Positions 53,361-61,470 of a stretch of DNA of 64,000 nt are shown one piece after another (positions within the stretch are counted from its first letter, which is position 1; each line of letters begins with the position of its first letter). Source of the stretch: Deltaproteobacteria bacterium (GTDB lineage: Bacteria > Myxococcota > UBA727 > VGSZ01); NCBI GenBank assembly GCA_016177705.1, contig JACOUT010000003.1, positions 558,001-622,000 of the forward strand, written 5' to 3'. The position numbers and the translations under genes were made by a program. The notes under the pieces were generated by a model, which saw only the letters and a program-made list of their open reading frames with translations, had not been told where the DNA came from and made no database searches.

Positions 53361-55166
53361 TCAGGTGAGCGGCGGCAGCGGCGCGCGCTTGCGATCGTGA
53401 AACCACGTGAGGAACGCGCGCTCGCCTGCGCTCAAGAGCGTGCGATCGATCAAGCGCTTGTCGAGCGGCGAGAAGGTGAGCGGCACCACGCGCAAGAATT
53501 TGCGCGGCACGCCGTCGCGCGGTGTCTCGCTGTCCTCGACGATGGTGCACAAGTTCTCGATGCGGATGCCACCGAAGTCGGGCAGGTAGAGGCCGGGCTC
53601 GATGGAGAAGACCTGGCCGGGCTCGAGCACCGTGCGCGAGCCGATGGTGACGCGCGGCGGGCTCTCGTGCACGTTGACGCCGACGCCGTGGCCGGTGCCG
53701 TGTCCGTAGTCGAGCCCGGCTTGCCACATCGGTTGGCGCACCAGCGCGTCGAGCTGCTCGCCGGTGGCGCCGACCGGCAGGCGCGCGCGCATGGCGGCGA
53801 TGGCGCCCTTCAAGATCACGGTGAACAGGCGTTTCTGCTCCTTGGTGGCTTTGACGTGGGGCGCGCCCACCAGGAAGGTGCGCGTCAGGTCGGTCGCCAG
53901 GCCGCCCTCGTAGTAGGCGCCGGTGTCGAGCAGGAACAGTTCGCCCTCGCGGATCGGCTCGACGTGATCGGGGTGCGAGTAGTGGATGATGGCGCCGTGC
54001 TTGCCCGCGGCCGCCAACACCTGAAAGGAGAGCGCGAAGGCGCCGCTCCTCTTGAACAGCGACGTCGTCTTCGCGACCACGTCGGCCTCGGTGATGGTGC
54101 CGCCCTTCGACACCGCCGAGCACAGCCAGCTCTTCACCTTGGCGTGCACCAGGTCCGCGCGCGCGAACGCGCTCGTCATGTGATCGAGCTCGGCCTTGGT
54201 CTTCTTGGTGCGCGCGGCCGCGAACGGGCTCTCGACGTCGATGAGCTCGACGCCGCGCGCCTTGAGCGTCGCCACCACGTGCGCGGGTGCGCCGCGACCG
54301 TCGTAGCCGAGGCGCAGCGCGCGCCCCGGCGTCCTGGCGGTGAGCTGCGCCACCGCACCCTCGAGCCCGCCGTCGGCGAAGCTGATGCCGCTCTCTGCGT
54401 CGCGCGCACCGGCGCCGGTCTGCAGCACCAGCACCTGCTCGCGCGTCACCAGCGCGGTGGCGCGGAAGGTGGCCTGGTAGGGGAAGTGGTCGCCGCGCAG
54501 GTTGGTGATCCAGGCGATCTCGTCGAGCGCCACCACCAACAAGCCGTCGAGCCGCTTGTCGTCGAGCAGTGCGTGGCCGAGCAGCAAGCGCTCCTTGACG
54601 CTCCTGCCCGTCAGGCGCGGCTCGATCGCCCAGCTCTTGCCGGCGGCGATGCGCGGCGCCTCACCGCGCTCGCGCCGTAGCTCTTCGATCAGGCTCGGCA
54701 CGGTAGCCACCAGCTCGAGGCCGGCGTCGGTGGCGCGCTTGCTCGCCGTCTCCCACAGGGACTGCGGCAGGCGATCGGTCTCGACCCCGATGCGCTTGAC
54801 GCCCTGCTTGGCCAGCTCCTCGAACAGCGCGAGCCACCCCTGCTCGATCGAGGTGCCGAGCGGCACGGTGCGCGCCTCGAAGTCCGGCGCCTCGCGCGCC
54901 GCCTGCAAGGTGTAGCGCCCGTCGACGACCAGGATAGCGCGATCGCCGGTGACGACGCCGTCGCCCATCGAGCCGGTGAAGCCGGTCAGCCACACGCGCG
55001 TGCTCTCGGCTTCGGGCACGTACTCGTTCAGGAAGGCGTCGGTGGAGCGCACGATCACCGCCTGCAGGCCGCGGCCGCGCAGCTTGTCGCGCAGGCCGGC
55101 CAGGCGCGACGAGGCGGGACTCGATTCCGGGGTGGAGCGGGGGGCGGTGTGCATGGCACAGTCCAT
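53361..55166 (-). CDS. pepP: Xaa-Pro aminopeptidase (M24B)
   Basis: 601 residues from ATG at 55166, ten bases after GGAGG; GTG at 55172 and ATG at 55154 are alternatives. Two creatinase-like N-terminal domains (RLAGLRDKLRGRGLQAVIV, VWLTGFTGSMGDGVV) precede the pita-bread catalytic domain from about 320. Metal ligands: LLDTGAYYEGGLATDLTRTF (two Asp), GHGTGHGVGVNVHESP (His), IEPGLYLPDFGGIRIEN (two Glu). The length matches the cytosolic eukaryotic-type APP1 subgroup. It removes N-terminal residues preceding proline in the cytoplasm. Divergent from a small lipoprotein gene by 25 bp. Confidence 0.93.
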   Translation of the reverse strand: MDCAMHTAPRSTPESSPASSRLAGLRDKLRGRGLQAVIVRSTDAFLNEYVPEAESTRVWLTGFTGSMGDGVVTGDRAILVVDGRYTLQAAREAPDFEARTVPLGTSIEQGWLALFEELAKQGVKRIGVETDRLPQSLWETASKRATDAGLELVATVPSLIEELRRERGEAPRIAAGKSWAIEPRLTGRSVKERLLLGHALLDDKRLDGLLVVALDEIAWITNLRGDHFPYQATFRATALVTREQVLVLQTGAGARDAESGISFADGGLEGAVAQLTARTPGRALRLGYDGRGAPAHVVATLKARGVELIDVESPFAAARTKKTKAELDHMTSAFARADLVHAKVKSWLCSAVSKGGTITEADVVAKTTSLFKRSGAFALSFQVLAAAGKHGAIIHYSHPDHVEPIREGELFLLDTGAYYEGGLATDLTRTFLVGAPHVKATKEQKRLFTVILKGAIAAMRARLPVGATGEQLDALVRQPMWQAGLDYGHGTGHGVGVNVHESPPRVTIGSRTVLEPGQVFSIEPGLYLPDFGGIRIENLCTIVEDSETPRDGVPRKFLRVVPLTFSPLDKRLIDRTLLSAGERAFLTWFHDRKRAPLPPLT

Positions 55167-55191
55167 AGCCACTCAGCCTCCGAGGTGGAAC

Positions 55192-55617
55192 ATGCTCCGC
55201 GCGCTTGCCGCCCTCACGCTCGTCCTCGCCGCCCTCGGCTGCCGCCCGTTGCTCGATGGCGGCTGGCAGGGCACCGCCACCTGCCCCAACGAGGCCTACC
55301 CGATCTCGGCGATCTTCAACCAGACCAACGACGGTGAGGTCGAGGGCGTGGTCTACATCGAGGGCATCAACATCATCATCGGCGACGTGATCGCGCGCGG
55401 CGACATCGACAACGGCGAGATCGACCCCGACGACGGCAGCATCAGCTTCGACTTGCAGACCGACAGCGAGCCGCTCGCCGACTTCAAGGTCGACCTCGAG
55501 TACAGCAACGACGAGCTGACTGAGCTGGACGGCGACATCGACCAGTTCGACGACAACGGCGAGCTGTACCAGAGCTGCAACCTCGATCTGGACCGCACCA
55601 GCGACCCCACCGATTGA
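55192..55617 (+). CDS. Small acidic lipoprotein of unknown function
   Basis: 141 residues from ATG at 55192 with SD GAGGTGGAAC. The lipobox LAALGC predicts lipidated Cys17. The mature part is beta-rich with alternating Ile/Val/Asp (GVVYIEGINIIIGDVIARG, IDNGEIDPDDGSISFDLQ) and strongly acidic, like a small beta-barrel or lipocalin-type fold; one Cys pair (TCPNEAY and QSCNLD) could form a disulfide. No family recognised. Confidence 0.65.
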   Translation: MLRALAALTLVLAALGCRPLLDGGWQGTATCPNEAYPISAIFNQTNDGEVEGVVYIEGINIIIGDVIARGDIDNGEIDPDDGSISFDLQTDSEPLADFKVDLEYSNDELTELDGDIDQFDDNGELYQSCNLDLDRTSDPTD

Positions 55618-55632
55618 CGCTCGGCCGCAGCG

Positions 55633-56904
55633 CTACAGGTGCGTCGCGCGCCGCGCGCGCCGCGCGGTGTCGATGGCGCGCGCCGCCGACAATCCACGAT
55701 CGACGAGGCCGAAGAGCACGAGCCGGGCCTTGTCCATGGCGAAGACGCGCTTGCCGTAGCGGGCGACCGCTCCCCAATCGACGTCGACGCCGAGGCCGGG
55801 CTTGTCCGGCACCGTCAGCGTGCCGCGCTCGTGCTTGAAGGGCTTCATCAGGCCGCCGTCGCGCGCCGCCACCGTCCAGGACGGCGGGTTGTAGGGGTAT
55901 TCGAGCGACTTGTGGTCCGCGAACCCTGACGCCGCGAACACGTGCAGGTTGGCGGCGAAGCCGAAGCCGTTGGTCCAGGTGTGCGGGCTGAACTGCAGGC
56001 CGGCGGCCTTGCAGCGCTTGGCCACCTCGAGCGTGTCGGCCATGCCGCCGGCGAAGCAGCAGTCGGGCTGGAAGATCGAGTAGCAGCGCCGCTCGATCAT
56101 CATCGACAGCTCGGCCAGGCCGCCGGTGTGCAGCTCGCCGCCCGCGATGGGCACCTTCGAGAGCGTGCTGAGCGCCGCCAGGTCGGCGTAGCCGTCCATC
56201 GGCAGGGGCTCTTCGATCCAGGCCACGCCGACGTCGGCACAGGCGGCGGCGAAGCGCTGTGCACGCGGCAGATCCCATAGCGGCGCGTCCGCGATGGCGG
56301 TGACGCGCCAGCCCTGGTTCGCGTCCACGCCGATCTTCATCTTGCCCTGCATCGCCGTGGCCACCTCGACCACCTGCGCGATGTCCTTGGCCTCGTCGAA
56401 GTCGTGCACGCGCAGCTTGATGGTGTCGAAGCCTTCGGCCAGGCGCGCCTCGCACTCGGCGATGCGCGCCGCCGGCTCCTTCACCTCGCCCGTCGACGCG
56501 TACAGCTTGACGGTCACCGGCTTGCCGTCGAGCTCGGGCGCCAGCAGTTGGTAGGCGGGCTTGTTGGCGCGCTTGCCGGCCAGGTCCCAGAAGGCGTGCT
56601 CGATCCAGGCGTTCCTCCAGCCGAGGTAGCCCATCTCGCGCACGCGCTGGCGCACCAGCGACAGGTCGGTCGCGTCCTCGCCGATGAGATAGGGCCCGAG
56701 CAACTGCCCGAGCCCGTCTCGCTCGCGCCCCATCGCCGGGCCGGCCGAGAACCCCTCGAGCCCGTCGCTGTCGACGACCCGCAGCAGATCGAAGCGGTTC
56801 TGCTTCTGCGGAAAGCCCGGGATCCACGACGGGTGGAACGTCGCGGGCAGCGGCACCCGCACGTGGTACAGCTCGACCTTCTCGACGATCGGCGGCGTGG
56901 CCAT
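55633..56904 (-). CDS. Enolase-superfamily enzyme (mandelate racemase/muconate-lactonizing type)
   Basis: 423 residues. Capping domain 1-120, then a TIM-like barrel. Metal ligands are D194 (GVDANQGW), E231 (WIEEPLP) and E257 (GGELHTG). The acid/base residues are K163 with R165 in TIKLRVH and H308 in SPHTWTNG, i.e. the Lys-x-Arg plus His arrangement of sugar-acid dehydratases and racemases rather than the Lys-x-Lys/Lys of dipeptide epimerases. C-terminus KHERGTLTVPDKPGLGVDVD is typical. A sugar-acid (D-galactonate/gluconate-like) dehydratase is the best guess; substrate open. 14 bp from the neighbouring gene of unknown peptidase on the same strand. Confidence 0.87.
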   Translation of the reverse strand: MATPPIVEKVELYHVRVPLPATFHPSWIPGFPQKQNRFDLLRVVDSDGLEGFSAGPAMGRERDGLGQLLGPYLIGEDATDLSLVRQRVREMGYLGWRNAWIEHAFWDLAGKRANKPAYQLLAPELDGKPVTVKLYASTGEVKEPAARIAECEARLAEGFDTIKLRVHDFDEAKDIAQVVEVATAMQGKMKIGVDANQGWRVTAIADAPLWDLPRAQRFAAACADVGVAWIEEPLPMDGYADLAALSTLSKVPIAGGELHTGGLAELSMMIERRCYSIFQPDCCFAGGMADTLEVAKRCKAAGLQFSPHTWTNGFGFAANLHVFAASGFADHKSLEYPYNPPSWTVAARDGGLMKPFKHERGTLTVPDKPGLGVDVDWGAVARYGKRVFAMDKARLVLFGLVDRGLSAARAIDTARRARRATHL

Positions 56905-56918
56905 CGCGCGCCGCTAGC

Positions 56919-59141
56919 TCAGGGCCGCAGCGCGATCAACGCCTTCATCTGCGCGTCGGTGACGTAGCCGTGGCCGTCGGCCTCGACCGCCTTGTACAGG
57001 TGATCGAAGCGCGTCCCTTGGAAGAACTTGGTGCCCTTGGCGATGGCGGCGATGCCCTGATCGGCCTCCTCCGCCGAGCAGTACATGTAGCTCAGGTACT
57101 CGCCGGCGAAGAGCATGGCGCGGGCCTCGTCGTCCTTGGTGAGCTGGCCGCCGTTTCGCTCCATCAACAGCTGCTTGGCCACCTCGAACTGCACGATGGT
57201 GCCGAGCACGGCCCACGACTGATCGTGCAGGCCCTTGTTGACGCTCACCGCCATGGTGCCGTCGCTGTTCTTCTGGATGCGCACCTTCTCGTCGGCGGGG
57301 CCGTCGAACCAGCCGCCGGCCAGAAACGCGTCCATGTCGCTGTTGGTGAACTTCGAGGTGTGGTTGCCGTGGTCGACGTGGTAGGTGACCAGCGTGTTGA
57401 GGAACGCCGTCGCGTGGTCGACGTGGGTGCCGTCGAGCTCGCGCGGGTTCAGCGTGTTCGGCCGCACCACACCGTCCATGCGGCGCGTGGTGGGCGGGCG
57501 CAGCGTCAGGTTGAAGATGCGGTCGCGGTGCGCGCCCTTGCCGTCGATCAGGCCGTCCTTGTCGACGTCGTAGTAGGCGTAGCGGCGCGGCTCGTGGGGA
57601 TAGAAGTAGTTGTCCTTGCCGTTGACGTCGTAGATGGCCGGCGTCTGCTTCTTCATTGCCTCGTAGTCACGTTGCTGGAGGCAGCCCTCGACCATGCCGA
57701 GCGCCATCGGCATCACCGAGGAGAAGTAGCTCGGGTTGTCGGTGGTGACGAAGTGCGCCGACGGGTACTTGTTGGCCACCTCGTGCATGTTCTGCTTGCC
57801 GCGGCACATGGCGAGCATGACCAGCTTCGAGCCGCGCTCGTTGGCGCCGAGGCGCAGCTCCTCGCTGACGTTGCCGCCCAGGTTCGAGTGGCCGGTGTAG
57901 AGGATGACGTTGGTCTTCGGGTCGTCCATCGAGGTGAAGATGCCGTCGTGCGACTGCACCAGCTCGACGCGCGCCTTGACGGCGCCGCCGGGCGCGTTGT
58001 TGTTGGTCTTCTCGAGCACCCACGTGGGCGGGCGGCCGTTCGGCTTGGCGTCGACGACGGTGAAGCCCTGCGCCTTGTACTGATCGACCGGGTTGGTGGC
58101 GTAGTCCCAGCACTCCTTGTGCGCGTAGTGCTTGACGTTGAAGCTGCGCCCGCCGTTGGCCGCGAACCACTCATCGTAGGGCGGCTTGGCCGGCACCACG
58201 CTGGCCTTGAGGTCGGCGAGCGCCTTGGCCTGGCCGGCGTCGAGCGAGGGGCCGACGCGCTCGAGGTTGAAGAACATCGAAGCGCGTAGACCGTGCAGCG
58301 GCTCGGCGTTGCCCTGCGCCAGGTAGAGGTCGAGCGCCTTCTTCTTCAGGTCGCCGTCGGCGGCGGTGGCGCCCTCCACCAGCTCGAGCAGCGTGGTGGC
58401 GGCCGCCGAGCGGATGCGCTGCTTGGTGGTGTCGGGCAAAGCACCCGTGTCCTTGCCGGCCACGAACGCGCTTTGCAGGAAGTCGAACAGCTTGAGCTTG
58501 AGCGCCGTGGGCACGCCCTTGAGCGGTGGCGTGCCGCGCGTGCCGACCAGCGCCTCGGCGCCGCGGTACATCTCCATGGCGCCGGCGGCGTCGAAGGTGA
58601 GCTTCGGGCCCGAGGTGATGTGGCCGTCGGCGGACAGACCGTAGCTCTTGCCGTCGAGCGGCTTCAGGCCGATGTCGTGCAGCGTGCCTGCCGGCGGCGG
58701 CGGCGTGCCCCCGCCCTCGCCGATCGCGACCTTGAGCACGTCCCTGGCCTCGTCGGTCAGCTTGCAGCCGCGCAGGATCGCCTGCAGCGAGGTCTTGTCG
58801 TTGGCGCCGAGCCGGCCGTCCTTGTTGACGACGTCGAGGATGCGCTTGGCCTCGGCCGCGTCGATGACGCCGTCGTTGCTCTCGCTCTGGCTCGACAAGA
58901 CGCGCAGCGTGTCGCCCTTGATGTCGAGGAAGGAGCGCAGCCGCTGCACGGCGTCGGCCGAGTCCGTCTGCGCGGCGAACTTGTCGACGACCGAGCGGAT
59001 CTGCGTGCGCTCGGCTGTGGTGAGCTTCTGGTCCTCGAGCGCGCGCGTGAGCAGGCCGTCGACGTCGGTGCGGGCGAGCTTCTGCTTGGCGAGCAGGGCG
59101 GTGGCGAGATCGCGGACGGACGGGCTGTTGCTGACGGGCAT
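56919..59141 (-). CDS. Putative clan-CD-like cysteine protease/effector with EF-hand-like loops
   Basis: 740 residues from ATG at 59141 (SD GAGGAG seven bases upstream); no signal peptide. Residues 1-140 are helical with an EF-hand-like loop (SESNDGVIDAAEAKRIL, 87-102). After a Pro linker comes a helical domain (150-330). Then NVILYTGHSNLGG (H418) and KLVMLAMCRGKQN (C446) look like the H-G and hydrophobic-x-A/M-C motifs of caspase/gingipain/clostripain-type peptidases. A second calcium loop DVDKDGLIDG (525-534) and a third, EADGHGYVT, near the end follow. Proteolytic activity controlled by Ca2+ is inferred; a secreted effector is possible given the lack of a leader. Family not firmly recognised. 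Confidence 0.5.
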   Translation of the reverse strand: MPVSNSPSVRDLATALLAKQKLARTDVDGLLTRALEDQKLTTAERTQIRSVVDKFAAQTDSADAVQRLRSFLDIKGDTLRVLSSQSESNDGVIDAAEAKRILDVVNKDGRLGANDKTSLQAILRGCKLTDEARDVLKVAIGEGGGTPPPPAGTLHDIGLKPLDGKSYGLSADGHITSGPKLTFDAAGAMEMYRGAEALVGTRGTPPLKGVPTALKLKLFDFLQSAFVAGKDTGALPDTTKQRIRSAAATTLLELVEGATAADGDLKKKALDLYLAQGNAEPLHGLRASMFFNLERVGPSLDAGQAKALADLKASVVPAKPPYDEWFAANGGRSFNVKHYAHKECWDYATNPVDQYKAQGFTVVDAKPNGRPPTWVLEKTNNNAPGGAVKARVELVQSHDGIFTSMDDPKTNVILYTGHSNLGGNVSEELRLGANERGSKLVMLAMCRGKQNMHEVANKYPSAHFVTTDNPSYFSSVMPMALGMVEGCLQQRDYEAMKKQTPAIYDVNGKDNYFYPHEPRRYAYYDVDKDGLIDGKGAHRDRIFNLTLRPPTTRRMDGVVRPNTLNPRELDGTHVDHATAFLNTLVTYHVDHGNHTSKFTNSDMDAFLAGGWFDGPADEKVRIQKNSDGTMAVSVNKGLHDQSWAVLGTIVQFEVAKQLLMERNGGQLTKDDEARAMLFAGEYLSYMYCSAEEADQGIAAIAKGTKFFQGTRFDHLYKAVEADGHGYVTDAQMKALIALRP

Positions 59142-59237
59142 GGAAGACTCCTCAAGAGCACGGCTCGACGGCACGGTAAGGGCGCGAGGAGGCTACCGCC
59201 GAGCCGCTCCGTTTGGCGGGCCGCGCTAGCATCGGCC

Positions 59238-59768
59238 ATGCTTTTCCTGCCGATCTGCCTGGCCCTCCTCGGAGTCGACCCCATGCACCATGCCGCCACT
59301 CACCCCGCCCCAGGACCTGAGCACGCACGTCTGGCCACCCTGGCCGGCACCTGGGACGTGGAGCTGACCGTCTGGCAGAAAGCCGGCGCGCTGCCGGAGA
59401 AGAGCCGCGGCTTCGCGGTGGTCGAGCCTCTGTTCGGCGGCCTCTTCGTGCAGGAGCGCATGGAAGGGCTCGCCGGCGAGGTCCCCTTCGTGGAGCTGAC
59501 GTGGCTCGGCTTCGATCCGGCGAGCAAGCGTTACCAGCTCACCCGGATCGGCAGCGGCGCCGCGGCCATGGCCACCCGCGACGGCACCTTCGACGAGCGC
59601 CAGCAAGCACTCGTCCTCGAAGGACCGGCCGCGATCGCGGGCGATCGCGAGCGGCGCACCCTGCGCCTGTCCTCGGCCGACGAGCGGATCGTGCAATGCC
59701 AGCGCGTGCCCCGCTCGGGCGAGCCCTGGCAGAGCTGCGAGCTGCGCTACACCCGGCGCAAAGGCTGA
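59238..59768 (+). CDS. DUF1579-like protein
   Basis: 176 residues from ATG at 59238, with a short hydrophobic N-terminus (MLFLPICLALLGV) that could be a weak signal peptide. HARLATLAGTWDVELTVW is the typical opening of the DUF1579 family (L-x-G-x-W), and RGFAVVEPLFGGLFVQERMEG, TWLGFDPASKRYQL continue the beta-barrel pattern of lipocalin/THAP4-like folds. Function unknown. A hairpin with T-rich tail follows downstream at 59827. Confidence 0.7.
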   Translation: MLFLPICLALLGVDPMHHAATHPAPGPEHARLATLAGTWDVELTVWQKAGALPEKSRGFAVVEPLFGGLFVQERMEGLAGEVPFVELTWLGFDPASKRYQLTRIGSGAAAMATRDGTFDERQQALVLEGPAAIAGDRERRTLRLSSADERIVQCQRVPRSGEPWQSCELRYTRRKG

Positions 59769-59826
59769 CCGCGGTCCAGCTCGCGCAGGCTCCGCGGTAT
59801 GCGGCAAAACGCCGCACAAGATCATG

Positions 59827-59849
59827 ACGATTCTCGAAATCGTTTTGCG
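59827..59849 (+). terminator. Hairpin with T-rich tail before the cytochrome oxidase operon
   Basis: Six-bp stem ACGATT / AATCGT with a 5-nt loop, followed by TTTGCGTTT. A second, stronger hairpin TGCGGC-AAAAC-GCCGCA stands at 59801-59817. They lie 59-130 bp after the DUF1579 stop and before the first cytochrome gene, so they may end the upstream transcript or form a control region for the operon. Confidence 0.45.
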
Positions 59850-59897
59850 TTTCCCCGCATCTAGACCAGATTCCACCGCTGGGGAGGGCTTGAGCGC

Positions 59898-60545
59898 ATG
59901 AGAACGCGGTTCCTTGGGGTGTGGCAGATCGCCGCGGTGACGACGTGCCTGACGACCGCGGCGTGCGAGGGGCCGACCGATCCCATGGAGCGCGGCGCCG
60001 CCCGTTACGACCAGTGCGCCCCCTGTCACGGCACCAAGGGCGAGGGCAAGCCCGAGCTGGCCGCCCCACCCATCGGCGGGCTCCCCCGCTGGTACGTGCT
60101 CGCGCAACTCGACAAGTTCCGCATCGGCGCGCGCGGCGCCCATCTCCAAGACTCGCCCGGCCTGCGCATGCGCACCATGGCGTTGACCATGCCGACCGCG
60201 CGCGACGTCGAGGTGGTGGCTCACTACGTCTCGAGCCTGCCGCGCGCCACGTCGGCGGTGCCAACCGTCGCCGGCGCCGACGCCGCGCGCGGCAAGGCGG
60301 CATTCGCCGCCTGCACCGCGTGTCATGGACCAGACGGCGCCGGCAACCCGCAGCTCAACGCCCCGCCCATCGCCGGTCAGGCCGACTGGTACCTGCTGAC
60401 CCAGCTCAACAACTTCAAGCACGGCGTGCGCGGCGCCAACCCCAAGGACACCACCGGCTCGACCATGAAGGCGGTGGCGGTGGCCTTGGACGACCAACAG
60501 GTGAAAGACCTCGCCGTGTTCGTGGCGGCGATGCCGCGTGGCTGA
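59898..60545 (+). CDS. Diheme cytochrome c4-like lipoprotein
   Basis: 215 residues. The N-terminal hydrophobic segment ends in TTAAC, a probable lipobox, placing the protein at the periplasmic face. Two c-type heme motifs, CAPCH (near residue 41) and CTACH (near 138), each followed by PPI-G-(L/Q)-x-x-WY-L-x-Q-L-x-x-F, show two homologous cytochrome domains; MRTMALTM and TMKAVA supply distal Met ligands. It begins the oxidase operon and likely hands electrons to the CuA site of CoxB, which has no fused heme domain of its own. Confidence 0.9.
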   Translation: MRTRFLGVWQIAAVTTCLTTAACEGPTDPMERGAARYDQCAPCHGTKGEGKPELAAPPIGGLPRWYVLAQLDKFRIGARGAHLQDSPGLRMRTMALTMPTARDVEVVAHYVSSLPRATSAVPTVAGADAARGKAAFAACTACHGPDGAGNPQLNAPPIAGQADWYLLTQLNNFKHGVRGANPKDTTGSTMKAVAVALDDQQVKDLAVFVAAMPRG

Positions 60546-60604
60546 GCACCGACGAACACGCATCGACGAACACAGTGACGAGAACTCCGAGAGGGGAGCA
60601 ACCC

Positions 60605-60718
60605 GTGAAGGACTCCGGCGTCCCACCAGACCAGAACAAGATCGCGCTCGTCGCGCTCCTCATCACCCTCGCCAGCGTCGCCGCCTGGATCGGCGTCGTC
60701 GTTCTCTTCATCTTCTAG
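60605..60718 (+). CDS. 37-residue single-span membrane peptide of the cox operon
   Basis: GTG at 60605 follows the strong SD GGGGAG by six bases and ends at TAG 60716-60718, ten bases before coxB. The product has a short polar N-terminus (VKDSGVPPDQNK) and one membrane helix (LVALLITLASVAAWIGVVVLF). The position between cytochrome c and CoxB matches small accessory subunits of heme-copper oxidases (like CcoQ or the small subunits of caa3 oxidases). Too short for standard gene finders. Coding nature is inferred from SD, spacing and hydrophobic profile. Confidence 0.7.
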   Translation: MKDSGVPPDQNKIALVALLITLASVAAWIGVVVLFIF

Positions 60719-60728
60719 AGGCCGCGCG

Positions 60729-61457
60729 ATGATTTCCTACGCCGTCGAGCAGGTCTCCACCTACGCCAAGGACATCGACTTCCTGATCCTGCTCATCTGC
60801 GGGCTGGTCGGGTTCTGGTTCTTCGTCGCCGAAGGCGTGCTGTTCTTCCTGATCTTCAAGTACCGCGCGAAGGAGGGCGGCAAGGCCGCCTACATGGACG
60901 GCACCGACCCGAAGCACACGCGCTTCATCTCCTGGCCGCACCGGTTCATCTTGATCTGTGACGTCGTCATCGTGGTGTTCGCCGTCAAGGTCTGGATGGG
61001 CGTCAAGCAAACCATGCCCGCGCCCGATCAGACGGTGCGGGTGGTCGCGCAGCAGTGGTCGTGGAGCTTCCAGCACCCCGGCCCCGACAACAAGCTCGAC
61101 ACCGCGGACGACATCAAGACGCTCGACGAGCTGCACGTCGTCGTCGGCCAGACGGTGCAGTTCGAGCTGGTCAGCCCCGACGTCATCCACAGCTTCTCGG
61201 TGCCGGTGTTCCGCCTGAAGCAGGACGTCATCCCCGGCCGCGCCATCAAGGGCTGGTTCAAGACCACGCAGACCGGCAGCTACGACATCCAATGCGCCGA
61301 GATCTGCGGCATCGGCCACGGCGCCATGGTGGCGCGCATCGTCATCGAGCAACCCGAGCGCTACGCCGAGTGGGTCGCCGCCAACGTCGCGACCGCCACC
61401 GTGCCGCCCGCGCCGGCCGCACCCGCACCCGCCCCCGCCGCCCCCGCGCCCAAGTGA
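60729..61457 (+). CDS. coxB: Cytochrome c oxidase subunit II
   Basis: 242 residues. Two N-terminal membrane helices (about 15-40 and 75-98) precede the periplasmic cupredoxin domain. The CuA site is complete: H in DVIHSFSVPVF, and Q-C-A-E-I-C-G-I-G-H-G-A-M (two Cys, His, Met, with the backbone Glu carbonyl). VVAQQWSWSFQHPGPD is the aromatic electron-entry region. The tail is Ala/Pro-rich without a cytochrome c domain. It accepts electrons from the cytochrome upstream and passes them to heme a. Confidence 0.95.
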   Translation: MISYAVEQVSTYAKDIDFLILLICGLVGFWFFVAEGVLFFLIFKYRAKEGGKAAYMDGTDPKHTRFISWPHRFILICDVVIVVFAVKVWMGVKQTMPAPDQTVRVVAQQWSWSFQHPGPDNKLDTADDIKTLDELHVVVGQTVQFELVSPDVIHSFSVPVFRLKQDVIPGRAIKGWFKTTQTGSYDIQCAEICGIGHGAMVARIVIEQPERYAEWVAANVATATVPPAPAAPAPAPAAPAPK

Positions 61458-61470
61458 TGAAGGCCCGCCC

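Noticed and set aside
53397..54680. Plus-strand 427-codon frame opposite the Xaa-Pro aminopeptidase
   Set aside because: Antisense shadow; the aminopeptidase metal ligands are all intact on the minus strand.
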